Shown here: piece after piece, positions 17,612 to 25,567 of the stretch
Layout: every line of letters starts with the position of its first letter
Numbering within the stretch: the first letter of the stretch is position 1
DNA from: Citrobacter arsenatis
GTDB lineage: Bacteria; Pseudomonadota; Gammaproteobacteria; Enterobacterales; Enterobacteriaceae
Direction of reading: 5' to 3'
Length of the DNA stretch: 64,000 bases
NCBI RefSeq assembly: GCF_004353845.1
Contig: NZ_CP037864.1
Location: forward strand, 2,542,001 to 2,606,000
Notes under the pieces: model-generated
Told to the model about the DNA's origin: nothing
The model's database searches: none
Seen by the model: the letters and a program-made list of their open reading frames with translations, nothing else
Translations under genes and position numbers: made by a program

Positions 17612-19309
17612 ATGGAAAACGAAACTAAAAAACTGCGTTCCCTTTACATCCCTTACGCTGGCCCGGTACTGCTGGAGTTCCCTTTACTGAACAAAGGGAG
17701 CGCTTTCAGTGTGGAAGAACGCCGTAACTTCAACCTGCTGGGGTTACTGCCGGAAGTAGTCGAGACGATAGAAGAACAGGCTGAACGCGCCTGGATCCAA
17801 TATCAGGGCTTCAAAACCGAAATCGACAAACATATTTACCTGCGCAACATCCAGGACACCAACGAAACCCTGTTTTACCGACTGGTGCATAATCATCTTG
17901 ATGAGATGATGCCGGTTATCTATACCCCAACGGTCGGCGCAGCCTGTGAGCGTTTCTCTGAGATCTATCGTCGCGCGCGCGGCGTGTTTATCTCTTATCA
18001 GAACCGCCACAATATGGACGATATCCTGCAAAACGTTCCTAACCATAATATTAAGGTCATCGTCGTCACCGATGGCGAACGTATTTTGGGTCTTGGCGAT
18101 CAGGGCATCGGCGGAATGGGTATTCCAATCGGTAAACTGTCGCTGTATACCGCGTGTGGAGGGATTAGCCCGGCCTACACTTTGCCGGTGGTCCTGGACG
18201 TGGGGACTAACAACCAGCAACTGCTCAACGATCCGCTGTATATGGGCTGGCGCAATCCGCGTATCACTGATGATGAATACTACGAATTTGTCGATGAATT
18301 CATCCAGGCCGTGAAGCATCGCTGGCCGGACGTACTGTTGCAGTTCGAAGACTTCGCACAGAAAAACGCTATGCCGCTCCTGACCCGCTATCGCGATGAA
18401 ATCTGCTCGTTTAACGATGACATTCAGGGAACCGCGGCAGTGACCGTTGGCACGCTTATTGCCGCCAGCCGCGCGGCCGGTAGCCAGTTGAGCGAACAAA
18501 ATATCGTCTTCCTCGGGGCGGGTTCCGCCGGTTGCGGAATCGCCGAGCAGATCATCGCGCAAATCCAGCGTGAAGGTTTAAGTGAGGAAGCGGCGCGTCA
18601 ACGCGTGTTTATGGTCGATCGCTTCGGCCTGTTAACCGACAAAATGCCGAACCTGCTCTCTTTCCAGACCAAACTGGTGCAAAAACGCGAAAACCTGCAG
18701 CACTGGGATACGCAAGAAGATGTGCTGTCGTTGCTCGATGTGGTCCGCAACGTTAAGCCGGATATCCTGATTGGTGTTTCCGGACAGACCGGCCTGTTTA
18801 CCGAAGAGATCATCCGCGAAATGCACAAGCATTGTCCGCGTCCGATCGTCATGCCGCTGTCTAACCCGACTTCCCGCGTAGAAGCCACGCCGCAGGATAT
18901 TATCGCCTGGACCGAAGGTAATGCGTTGGTTGCGACCGGCAGTCCGTTCGCTCCGGTGCTGTGGAAAGAGAAACTTTACCCGATCGCCCAGTGTAACAAC
19001 GCCTATATCTTCCCGGGTATTGGTCTGGGGGTTATTGCTTCCGGTGCGTCGCGCATCACCGATGAAATGCTGATGTCTGCCAGTGAAACGCTGGCGCAGT
19101 ATTCACCGCTGGTGCTCAACGGTGAAGGACTGGTGTTACCGGAGCTGAAAGACATTCAGACAGTTTCGCGTGCCATCGCTTTTGCCGTGGGCAAAATGGC
19201 TCAGCAGCAAGGCGTAGCGGTGAAAACGTCTGCCGAAGCGCTACAACAGGCGATTGACGATAATTTCTGGCAGGCGGAATATCGCGACTACCGTCGTACT
19301 TCTATCTGA
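17612..19309 (+). CDS. maeA: NAD-dependent malic enzyme
   Basis: A 565-residue malate dehydrogenase (oxaloacetate-decarboxylating) that makes pyruvate, CO2 and NADH from malate. The sequence is nearly that of E. coli MaeA (SfcA): RSLYIPYAGPVLLEFPLLNK at the N terminus, YTPTVGAACERFSE, the catalytic FEDFAQKNAMPLL region (the Lys and the metal-binding Glu/Asp), and the nucleotide-binding FLGAGSAGCGIAEQ motif. The ATG at 17612 gives the family length; a longer in-frame start at 17576 is not supported. A hairpin terminator follows. Confidence 0.97.
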   Translation: MENETKKLRSLYIPYAGPVLLEFPLLNKGSAFSVEERRNFNLLGLLPEVVETIEEQAERAWIQYQGFKTEIDKHIYLRNIQDTNETLFYRLVHNHLDEMMPVIYTPTVGAACERFSEIYRRARGVFISYQNRHNMDDILQNVPNHNIKVIVVTDGERILGLGDQGIGGMGIPIGKLSLYTACGGISPAYTLPVVLDVGTNNQQLLNDPLYMGWRNPRITDDEYYEFVDEFIQAVKHRWPDVLLQFEDFAQKNAMPLLTRYRDEICSFNDDIQGTAAVTVGTLIAASRAAGSQLSEQNIVFLGAGSAGCGIAEQIIAQIQREGLSEEAARQRVFMVDRFGLLTDKMPNLLSFQTKLVQKRENLQHWDTQEDVLSLLDVVRNVKPDILIGVSGQTGLFTEEIIREMHKHCPRPIVMPLSNPTSRVEATPQDIIAWTEGNALVATGSPFAPVLWKEKLYPIAQCNNAYIFPGIGLGVIASGASRITDEMLMSASETLAQYSPLVLNGEGLVLPELKDIQTVSRAIAFAVGKMAQQQGVAVKTSAEALQQAIDDNFWQAEYRDYRRTSI

Positions 19310-19313
19310 CGCT

Positions 19314-19346
19314 TTGCCCGGCGGCAAACTGCTGCTGGGCAATTTT
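19314..19346 (+). terminator. Terminator after maeA
   Basis: Stem TTGCCCGGCGGC against GCTGCTGGGCAA with two G-T wobble pairs and a short loop, followed by TTTT, directly after the maeA stop. Confidence 0.7.
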
Positions 19347-19378
19347 AAGCGTTCGATGAACAAAATGCTGTAGGTGGA

Positions 19379-20281
19379 TTACTGCTCTGAAAGTTCAAGT
19401 TCTGCAATTACCGGCAGGTGATCGCTCGCCGTAGACCACGTAAATTCGGGTGAATTATGTGGGATCTGCAGATTTTTGACGTTCCACTTTTGACCTTTAA
19501 ATGTGAAAATATGGTCAATATCAATCGCAGGGTTTACGGCTGGCCAACTGCGCGTATCGATGCCTTCTTTCGTCACTTCATTGAAAAAGTAACGTATTTC
19601 TTTAAGGGGTTGTTCATCTCGGGTTGAATTGAAATCTCCCGCAAGAATTTTAATTGAAGATGCGATATCCGGGAAATCAGTTGTTGCGTCACCAATGCTG
19701 ATATCTAACAGGTAGCGCGCCTGCTCAGTCCGCATGGCGGGATCTTTTTGCCAGTCGAGATGAGTGACCATAATGATCGGTGCGGAATCAAAGCCAGGAA
19801 CATCAATCTGCGCCAGTAACGCCACACGTTGTTCAGCGTCACCCGACGGTAATTTCACTACCTGCGAATGCAGTATTTTATATTTGGAAAGAAGACCTAA
19901 GCCGTACTCACCGCCGTCAAAATCGATAGCTTTTCCAAAGACATAATGCAGTTTATTGGCATCGGCGATTTTTTTGAGTTGATCAATCTTTTGGCTACGT
20001 CCTGTTTTATTATCAACCTCCGGAACCGCAATAATATCGGCATCTATTCTTTTAATAGCCGAATTAAGTGCAGTAAAATCCGCTACATCTGCAGAGGCTT
20101 CATTTTTACCAATGTTATAGGTAGCAATCTTTAAATGAGGCTTTTGTTGTGCATAAGTTTTGTCAGGAACCCCACCTTTTTGCACTTTAAGTATTTCATT
20201 ACCAGCAAGTTTCTCACTCGCTTGTGCATTTGCAAATAAACATCCCAGCGCAACCAACGTTAATGTAATTGTTTTTTTCAT
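19379..20281 (-). CDS. Secreted endonuclease/exonuclease/phosphatase-family protein
   Basis: A 300-residue protein with a signal peptide (ITLTLVALGCLFANAQA), so it should be exported to the periplasm or beyond. It has the fold's active-site residues: ATYNIG (Asn) near residue 54, VPEVD (Glu), MVTHLDW, GDFNSTRD (Asp/Asn) near 216 and the terminal SDHLPV (Asp/His). Members of the family cleave DNA, RNA, phosphoinositides or other phosphodiesters; sequence alone does not choose. GGAG lies about 9 bases before the ATG. It stands alone, convergent with maeA, where K-12 (from memory) carries adhP. Confidence 0.82.
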   Translation of the reverse strand: MKKTITLTLVALGCLFANAQASEKLAGNEILKVQKGGVPDKTYAQQKPHLKIATYNIGKNEASADVADFTALNSAIKRIDADIIAVPEVDNKTGRSQKIDQLKKIADANKLHYVFGKAIDFDGGEYGLGLLSKYKILHSQVVKLPSGDAEQRVALLAQIDVPGFDSAPIIMVTHLDWQKDPAMRTEQARYLLDISIGDATTDFPDIASSIKILAGDFNSTRDEQPLKEIRYFFNEVTKEGIDTRSWPAVNPAIDIDHIFTFKGQKWNVKNLQIPHNSPEFTWSTASDHLPVIAELELSEQ

Positions 20282-20551
20282 GTTATCTATTCTCCAAATA
20301 ATAAAATAGTGTGCAGAGGATACTGGAGAATTTAGATCGTTGTTGTGATCCTTAACCCATGCTTTTGACGCGAAGAAAATTAACTTTCACATGAATAATC
20401 TGCGTGCAAATCTCCTGAATCAAGTTAACCGCTTCGGTCTCAATTCTCACAATACTAATGCTGCCGGGCGTGCAAAACTTGCGCGACAGCGTAACTTGCG
20501 ATTACACTTTCGCTACCGATTAACATTCTGAAAAACAAAAGGAGGATACTT
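20282..20551. other. Intergenic region upstream of the ABC-F leader
   Basis: About 270 bases between the divergent secreted phosphodiesterase-family gene and the leader ORF. The left half is AT-rich. It must contain promoters for both directions. No RNA gene or clear operator was identified. Confidence 0.35.
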
Positions 20552-20635
20552 ATGCTGTACTGTGAACGTTTTATCGTTTCACATGCTTTTGGCGATCGCC
20601 AGTGCTCAAGCGTTATCGGTATCGTGCTGCGATAA
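20552..20635 (+). CDS. Putative 27-residue leader peptide upstream of the ABC-F gene
   Basis: A short open frame, beginning MLYCERFIVSHAFGDRQ and ending IGIVLR, with an unusually good AGGAGG site six bases before its ATG. It lies about 110 bases ahead of the ABC-F gene, whose own ribosome-binding site is weak (GAGTAAG). Its last third, including the stop codon, is inside an 8-bp plus 6-bp hairpin. This layout is typical of a ribosome-stalling leader. Expression and function are inferred; no known leader was recognised. Confidence 0.5.
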   Translation: MLYCERFIVSHAFGDRQCSSVIGIVLR

Positions 20636-20730
20636 CTTCTGCTTGAGCGAAGCTAACTTCTAAATCCCCTTCTCTCGGGCTTACCGGGTTATCGTCAGCG
20701 ATGTTTGACGAGGCGTTTTCACGCCTGTAA
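20604..20730 (+). promoter_or_regulatory. Candidate translational/transcriptional attenuator of the ABC-F gene
   Basis: Outer stem GCTCAAGC (20604-20611) pairs with GCTTGAGC (20641-20648); inner stem TTATCG (20613-20618) pairs with CGATAA (20630-20635). A further TTATCG at about 20689 could capture CGATAA instead, offering a switch. Downstream are GAAG/CTTC, CGTCA/TGACG and AGGCGT/ACGCCT hairpins, the last close to the ABC-F start. No terminal T-run is present, so control of translation is more likely than termination. Confidence 0.5.
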
Positions 20731-20747
20731 CTCTTGAGTAAGCAACA

Positions 20748-22463
20748 ATGAGCACATTACTAACCGCACAATCCTTACACGTTGATACGGCATTCGGCAC
20801 GCTATTCGACGATCTTTCCTTTACCCTGAAAAAAGGCGACCGCATCGGGCTTATCGGTTACAACGGCTGCGGCAAAAGCACCCTGTTAAAACTGCTCGAC
20901 GGCACGATCTCGCCCACCAGCGGGACTATCGCTCAGGCTAACCACTGCCATCTCGCCCGTGTCGAGCAACATCTACCTGACGATATACTGCCGCTTACGC
21001 TGCAGGAAGCCGTTCTCGCGCAACTTCCCGAGCATGAACGCGCAGCTCAGCAGTGGCGGGTTGAAGCGCTGCTCGCCGAAATGGGTTTTACGCCGGAGAA
21101 TTTATCTCTGACTGCACAAACGCTGAGCGGTGGCCAACACACGCGTCTGTTATTAGCACGGGCGTTGATGCGAAATCCTGACCTGCTGCTGCTGGATGAG
21201 CCGGGTAACCACCTGGACTTGCCAACATTACTGTGGCTGGAACAGTTTTTGCAGAACTGGTCAGGCAGTTTTGTGGTGGTCTCCCACGACCCGCAGTTGC
21301 TGGACGCGGTCACTCACGGAACCTGGATCCTGCGCGATCGAACGCTCCATGCCTTTGATCTGCCCTGTAGCGCAGCGCGCCAGGCACTGGCAGAAAGAGA
21401 CGTCAGCGATGCTCTGCGCCATAAGGCTGAGCAAAAGGAGATAGACCGGGTTACCGCCAGCGCAAAACGGTTGGCAACCTGGGGACGGGTTTACGACAAC
21501 GAAGATCTCTCCCGCAAGGCCAAGCAGATGGAAAAACAGGTGCAGCGCCTGAAAGAGGTACAGACCGAAGTGACGTCAGGAAGTCAGTGGACGCTAACAT
21601 TGCAGGGTGATGCCCTGCGTGCGGATCGTTTGCTGGAGATTACTCATCTGTCCGTAACCCCTGCTCCCGGCGCTGATATGTTGTTTTCCATTGCCGGTAT
21701 CCGGTTGAAAAGTGGCGATCGCGTGGCGATTGTCGGGCGCAACGGTTGCGGGAAATCCTCGCTGTTAAGGCTTATCTGGCAACAGTTTCAGTCACAACTG
21801 GCATCACCTTCGCTGGTGTTACACCCGCGCGTTACGCTGGGGTATTACGACCAAACGCTGCATCAGCTCGCAGACAACGATTCGTTATTTGACGCGCTGG
21901 AAGCATTTGCCCCTCAGCCAGAGACTCGCAAGATGGCGCTGATTAGCGCGGGTTTTCCGTGGGTCAGGCATGCGCAGCGCGTCAGTACATTAAGCGGCGG
22001 TGAACGATCCCGGCTGCTGTTTGTTGGGCTGACGCTTGCGCGTTACAGCCTACTGATGCTCGATGAACCGACCAACCATCTGGATATGGAAGGTAAAGAG
22101 GCGCTGGCAGAAACGCTGCAAAGCTATAACGGCGGCGTGTTGCTGGTCAGTCACGACCGTCAGCTTATCAGCCAAAGCTGTAACCGGTTTTGGTTAATCG
22201 ACAATGGCGAACTCAGCGAATGGCACGATCTGGAGGCGGTAAACGATCGTATTCGGGAAACATCCTCGGAGATAACCGTTCCCAAAACGGTGGTCAAAGC
22301 GGAGCATGAAGTCAGCGGAGACAGCGATGGTTTGCTGGAACAACTCCTCGAGCTGGAGCAACGTCTGGCCGACGATCTCGCCCGCAAGCCGAAACATCAA
22401 AAGCCGCTGTTACAGGCACAATGGCGTAAAGAGATTGAACGTCTGAACTCACAACTGGAGTAA
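20748..22463 (+). CDS. ABC-F family ATPase (ribosome-associated, possible antibiotic resistance factor)
   Basis: A 571-residue soluble protein with two ATP-binding domains and no membrane segment. Domain 1 has Walker A GYNGCGKS, signature LSGGQHTR and Walker B LLLLDEPGNHLD; domain 2 has GRNGCGKS, LSGGERSR and LLMLDEPTNHLD. The linker of about 80 charged residues (around 220-300) would be the P-site tRNA interaction motif. ABC-F proteins act on the ribosome, either in translation or by dislodging antibiotics. The N terminus matches none of the four usual E. coli members (EttA, Uup, YbiT, YheS) that I remember. The first NHLD box reads GNHLD after DEP rather than TNHLD, a small deviation. The preceding leader ORF suggests drug- or stress-induced control. 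Confidence 0.88.
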   Translation: MSTLLTAQSLHVDTAFGTLFDDLSFTLKKGDRIGLIGYNGCGKSTLLKLLDGTISPTSGTIAQANHCHLARVEQHLPDDILPLTLQEAVLAQLPEHERAAQQWRVEALLAEMGFTPENLSLTAQTLSGGQHTRLLLARALMRNPDLLLLDEPGNHLDLPTLLWLEQFLQNWSGSFVVVSHDPQLLDAVTHGTWILRDRTLHAFDLPCSAARQALAERDVSDALRHKAEQKEIDRVTASAKRLATWGRVYDNEDLSRKAKQMEKQVQRLKEVQTEVTSGSQWTLTLQGDALRADRLLEITHLSVTPAPGADMLFSIAGIRLKSGDRVAIVGRNGCGKSSLLRLIWQQFQSQLASPSLVLHPRVTLGYYDQTLHQLADNDSLFDALEAFAPQPETRKMALISAGFPWVRHAQRVSTLSGGERSRLLFVGLTLARYSLLMLDEPTNHLDMEGKEALAETLQSYNGGVLLVSHDRQLISQSCNRFWLIDNGELSEWHDLEAVNDRIRETSSEITVPKTVVKAEHEVSGDSDGLLEQLLELEQRLADDLARKPKHQKPLLQAQWRKEIERLNSQLE

Positions 22464-22470
22464 CCTCTGG

Positions 22471-22535
22471 TGCCGGATGGCGCAGGCTTATCCGGCCTAC
22501 ATCAGCGAATGTGCGTGTAGGCCAGCCATCCGGCA
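22471..22535. repeat. REP pair (BIME-like)
   Basis: Two REP-like units in opposite orientation: TGCCGGATGGCGC...CCGGCCTAC and, from 22516, GTAGGCCAGCCATCCGGCA. It separates the ABC-F gene from the toxin-antitoxin pair. Confidence 0.8.
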
Positions 22536-22651
22536 ATTCTTGCGTGACGCTTTCCAGATTTTCCCCGACTCCCTTTCTCTTTTTGCGCATTCGCCGCACA
22601 ATTTTAAAAATCACAAACGTACTGTTGCGTTTGACGGAACATTAATGGTAG

Positions 22652-22668
22652 TGTTCCTCTGGAAGGAA
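22652..22668 (+). promoter_or_regulatory. Possible HigA operator
   Basis: Inverted repeat GTTCC-7-GGAAC at about 22652-22668, immediately before the toxin start. HigA antitoxins repress their own operon through palindromes near the start. This assignment is positional. Confidence 0.4.
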
Positions 22669-22673
22669 CAGGG

Positions 22674-22961
22674 ATGATACGGATGATCATGAACTTCAGA
22701 CACAAGGGATTGCGCGATTTGTTTCTTCATGGACGAACATCAGGCGTTATGGCGAAACATGTCCGACGATTACGACACAGGCTTGCAGTTATTGATGCTG
22801 CAAGCAAGGTTACAGATATCAATATGCCCGGCTATAAGTTACATCCTCTGATGGGTGATCGTGACGGAATATGGGCAATTGCCGTTTCAGGTAACTGGCG
22901 TATTACGTTTGAATTCGTCAATGGCGACGCGTATATACGGGACTACGAGGACTATCATTAA
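22674..22961 (+). CDS. HigB-type mRNA interferase toxin
   Basis: A 95-residue RelE/HigB-superfamily toxin expected to cleave mRNA on the ribosome. Family marks are HKGLRDLFLHG, the RLRHRLAVIDAA helix, LHPLMGDRDGIWAIAVSGNWRITFEF and the final YEDYH, which is the classic HigB ending. The start at 22674 is preceded by AAGGAACAGGG; two further in-frame ATGs lie three and five codons later. The stop overlaps the antitoxin ATG region by one base, so the genes are coupled. A GTTCC/GGAAC inverted repeat just upstream may be the autoregulatory operator. Confidence 0.9.
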   Translation: MIRMIMNFRHKGLRDLFLHGRTSGVMAKHVRRLRHRLAVIDAASKVTDINMPGYKLHPLMGDRDGIWAIAVSGNWRITFEFVNGDAYIRDYEDYH

Positions 22962-23245
22962 TGAAGATGGCAAATCATCCCCGTCCTGGGGATATCATTC
23001 AGGAAGCGCTGGACGAACTCAATGTCAGCCTGCGCGAGTTTGCCAGAGCTATGGAGATTGCCCCTTCAACGGCAAGCCGACTATTAACCGGGAAAGCGGC
23101 CCTTACGCCAGAGATGGCGATTAAACTCTCCGTGGTGATTGGCAGTTCACCTGAAATGTGGTTAAACCTGCAAAATACCTGGAGCCTGGCAGAAGCCCAA
23201 AAAAGCGTGGATATTTCACGCCTGCGTAGGCTGGCAGCGCAGTGA
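22961..23245 (+). CDS. yddM: HigA-type antitoxin / XRE regulator YddM
   Basis: A 94-residue XRE-family protein. The helix-turn-helix covers roughly residues 20-60 (LREFARAMEIAPSTASRLLTG) and the family motif GSSPEMWLNLQN follows. It closely matches E. coli YddM as remembered, and yddM also sits next to fdnI in K-12. It should neutralise the upstream HigB-type toxin and repress the operon. The toxin-first order is standard for higBA. Confidence 0.92.
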   Translation: MKMANHPRPGDIIQEALDELNVSLREFARAMEIAPSTASRLLTGKAALTPEMAIKLSVVIGSSPEMWLNLQNTWSLAEAQKSVDISRLRRLAAQ

Positions 23246-23255
23246 TAAAAGTGAA

Positions 23256-23282
23256 TGCCGGATAAACTTTTGCCATCCGGCA
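23256..23282. repeat. REP-type palindrome
   Basis: TGCCGGATAAAC...CCATCCGGCA, a single REP-like unit between yddM and the converging pyrophosphatase gene. Confidence 0.7.
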
Positions 23283-23288
23283 TACCAT

Positions 23289-23891
23289 TTATTGCTGCGG
23301 TTTTTTCTCTTTCCAGGCCTCCCAGGCCTGCTTGATCTCTTGCTTCGCCGTAGCAGCGTCGTTGAAACCGTTTAATTCTACCTTCTTGCGCCCTTCCGGC
23401 AGATCTTTGTACACGCGGAAGAAAGATTCCAGACGTTCAACTTCAATCTTTGGCAGGTCGCTCAACTCGTTGATGTTGTCATAAGTGGGATCAATTTTAC
23501 TGGCCGGAACAGCAACAATCTTGTCGTCCTTTTCACCGCCGTCGATCATCTTCAGGACGCCTATAGCACGCAGCTTAATCAACGTTCCCGGGGCCAGCGG
23601 TGCACGGGTATAGAAGATAACATCCAGCGGATCGCCGTCACCGGCTAATGACTGAGTCAATGAACCGTAGTTGGCGGGATAGGCAACCGGCATTGACTGG
23701 AAGCGATCGGCAACGATAAAACCGGTTTTGGCGTCGGTCTCATATTTAATCATGCCACCGGCCGGGATTTCGGTTACGGCATAAAACTCTTCCGGGTTAT
23801 TCTCCGGCTGAGGAAACTCAAGGATATTTTGTGCCTGCGCAGACGCACAAAGAAATACGCTGACTGCGAGTAATTTTTTCACCAGATGCAT
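23289..23891 (-). CDS. Signal-peptide-bearing inorganic pyrophosphatase
   Basis: A 200-residue class I pyrophosphatase. Catalytic residues are present: EIPAGGMIKYETD, the DRFQSMPVAYPANYG region, the GDGDPLDVIFYT metal-binding aspartates, and DDKIVAVPASKIDPTY. Unlike the essential cytoplasmic Ppa it begins with a clear signal peptide (LLAVSVFLCASAQA), so it should act in the periplasm, hydrolysing extracellular pyrophosphate to phosphate. The ribosome-binding site is weak. It is convergent with yddM and upstream of, but not close to, fdnGHI. Confidence 0.88.
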   Translation of the reverse strand: MHLVKKLLAVSVFLCASAQAQNILEFPQPENNPEEFYAVTEIPAGGMIKYETDAKTGFIVADRFQSMPVAYPANYGSLTQSLAGDGDPLDVIFYTRAPLAPGTLIKLRAIGVLKMIDGGEKDDKIVAVPASKIDPTYDNINELSDLPKIEVERLESFFRVYKDLPEGRKKVELNGFNDAATAKQEIKQAWEAWKEKKPQQ

Positions 23892-23968
23892 TGTCTTTTA
23901 ACTCTTCTATTATTGGAAAGACAACACCTTACGTTCAGCAGATGACAGAAACATGACGTTTTTTTGGC

Positions 23969-24000
23969 AAAAAAATGGCGCTACCGATGTAGCGCCATTT
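23969..24000 (-). terminator. Terminator of fdnGHI
   Basis: Perfect stem AAATGGCGCTAC / GTAGCGCCATTT with a CGAT loop. Read on the minus strand, the stem is followed by a run of T residues, 20 bases past the fdnI stop. Confidence 0.88.
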
Positions 24001-24020
24001 CGTGGAAGTAATTTCAGGGA

Positions 24021-24677
24021 TTAGTTAACCCCTTCCTCACTCTCTTTTTTCGCTTCTTGTCTTTCAACTTCGCGATACCAGCGCGGGTGGTGTTTCTTCG
24101 CCCAACGACGGCTTACTTTCCCTTCGACCATGCCTTTAATCGACCCTTTCACCCAGAATGCCATATACATATGGATGAGGATGGCGTGCATCAGGATGAT
24201 CCCCGCCGCCGCATGGATCAGCAGGCTATAACGCACAACCTGCATCGGGAAGAACTGCGCAAAGTATGGACGCCAGATAATAATACCGGTAATCAACAGC
24301 ACGAAAATCATGCTCATGATCGACCAGAACATCATCTTCTGCCCGGCGTTGTACTTACCCACATCCGCCACTTTGTGCTCATTGCCTTTCAGCACTTCCA
24401 CAATGTTCTTCAGCCACGGAATATCTTTTTTATCCGGGATGTTGTGATGAACAAAGCGTACAAACATGAACATTAGCGCCACGAAGATCAGCAGCCCGAA
24501 GAACGGGTGCAAAATGCGTCCCATCTGCGGTGTACCGAAGGTCTGCGTCAGCCATTGCAGAGTCGGGAAAAAGAACGAAATCCCCGACAGCGCCACCAGG
24601 AAGAAGCAGATCACCACCGTCCAGTGACAGGCGCGGTCGATAAACTTCGTGCGCACAATCATTTTCGACTTACTCAT
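24021..24677 (-). CDS. fdnI: Formate dehydrogenase N, cytochrome b556 subunit
   Basis: A 218-residue membrane subunit with four spans (for example CFFLVALSGISFFFP and LIHAAAGIILMHAILIHMYMAFW) and histidines in the positions that hold two b hemes. It anchors FdnGH at the periplasmic face and reduces menaquinone. The ATG at 24675-24677 gives the E. coli length; the longer upstream frame runs into fdnH. It overlaps the fdnH stop by eight bases. Confidence 0.96.
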   Translation of the reverse strand: MSKSKMIVRTKFIDRACHWTVVICFFLVALSGISFFFPTLQWLTQTFGTPQMGRILHPFFGLLIFVALMFMFVRFVHHNIPDKKDIPWLKNIVEVLKGNEHKVADVGKYNAGQKMMFWSIMSMIFVLLITGIIIWRPYFAQFFPMQVVRYSLLIHAAAGIILMHAILIHMYMAFWVKGSIKGMVEGKVSRRWAKKHHPRWYREVERQEAKKESEEGVN

Positions 24678-25554
24678 GATGATCCTCCTCGTCGTCGTCC
24701 ACTTCCTTATTCGGACCGATACCAATGTAGTGGTAAATCAGCCCGGCGAAGGTGGCGATAAATCCGGCAGCGGCCAGCGGTTTCAGCGCCCCTTTCCACA
24801 GATTGATAGAGGTATCGATCTGCGGATCTTTCGGCAGGCCGTGATACAGCTCCGGCTGGTTGGCGTGATGCAGAACGTACATAACGTGCGTCCCCCCCAC
24901 ACCTTCCGGGTTGTAGAGACCGGCGTGTTCGAAACCGCGTGCTTTCAGTTTTGCCACACGCTGTTCGCCCATTTCCAGCATTTCCTGCTTGGTGCCGAAA
25001 TGTATTGCCCCGGTCGGACAGGTCTTCACGCAGGCAGGTTCCTGCCCGACGCTGACCCGGTCGACACACAGCGTACATTTATACACGCGGTTATCCTCTT
25101 TATTGAGGCGCGGAATATTAAATGGACACCCGGCAATACAGTAGCCGCAGCCAATACAGTGTTCTGACTGGAAATCGACAATCCCGTTAGCGTACTGGAT
25201 GATAGCCCCGGCAGACGGGCATGCCTTCAGGCAGCCCGGATCTTCACAGTGCATACAGCCGTCTTTACGAATCAACCACTCCAGCTTGCCGTTCTGTTCG
25301 GTTTCGGTAAACCGCATCACCGTCCAGGACTTGGCGCTGAGATCGGCGGGGTTGTCATACACCCCGACGCAGTGACCGACTTCATCGCGGATATCGTTCC
25401 ACTCTGAGCATGCCACCTGACAGGCCTTACAGCCTATACAGGTGGAAACGTCGATCAGCTTCGCGACCTCGGCTTTGTAATCACGAGCCTGAGGCGGCGG
25501 CGTGATGGAGTTTGTTGCGGACCGTTTGATGATGTCCTGCGTTTCCATAGACAT
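24670..25554 (-). CDS. fdnH: Formate dehydrogenase N, iron-sulfur subunit
   Basis: A 294-residue electron-transfer subunit with four [4Fe-4S] cysteine groups: CIGCKACQVAC, CMHCEDPGC, CIGCGYCIAGCPFNIPRC-like and CTLCVDRV/ACVKTCPTGAI. A single membrane helix near residues 255-275 anchors it. It passes electrons from FdnG to FdnI. The N terminus MSMETQDIIKRS is like E. coli FdnH. It starts 13 bases after the fdnG stop with GGAGGC upstream. Confidence 0.97.
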   Translation of the reverse strand: MSMETQDIIKRSATNSITPPPQARDYKAEVAKLIDVSTCIGCKACQVACSEWNDIRDEVGHCVGVYDNPADLSAKSWTVMRFTETEQNGKLEWLIRKDGCMHCEDPGCLKACPSAGAIIQYANGIVDFQSEHCIGCGYCIAGCPFNIPRLNKEDNRVYKCTLCVDRVSVGQEPACVKTCPTGAIHFGTKQEMLEMGEQRVAKLKARGFEHAGLYNPEGVGGTHVMYVLHHANQPELYHGLPKDPQIDTSINLWKGALKPLAAAGFIATFAGLIYHYIGIGPNKEVDDDEEDHHE

Positions 25555-25567
25555 ATGTTCGCCTCCC

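Noticed and set aside
17744..18562. 272-codon minus-strand frame within maeA
   Set aside because: Antisense shadow of a nearly invariant enzyme gene.
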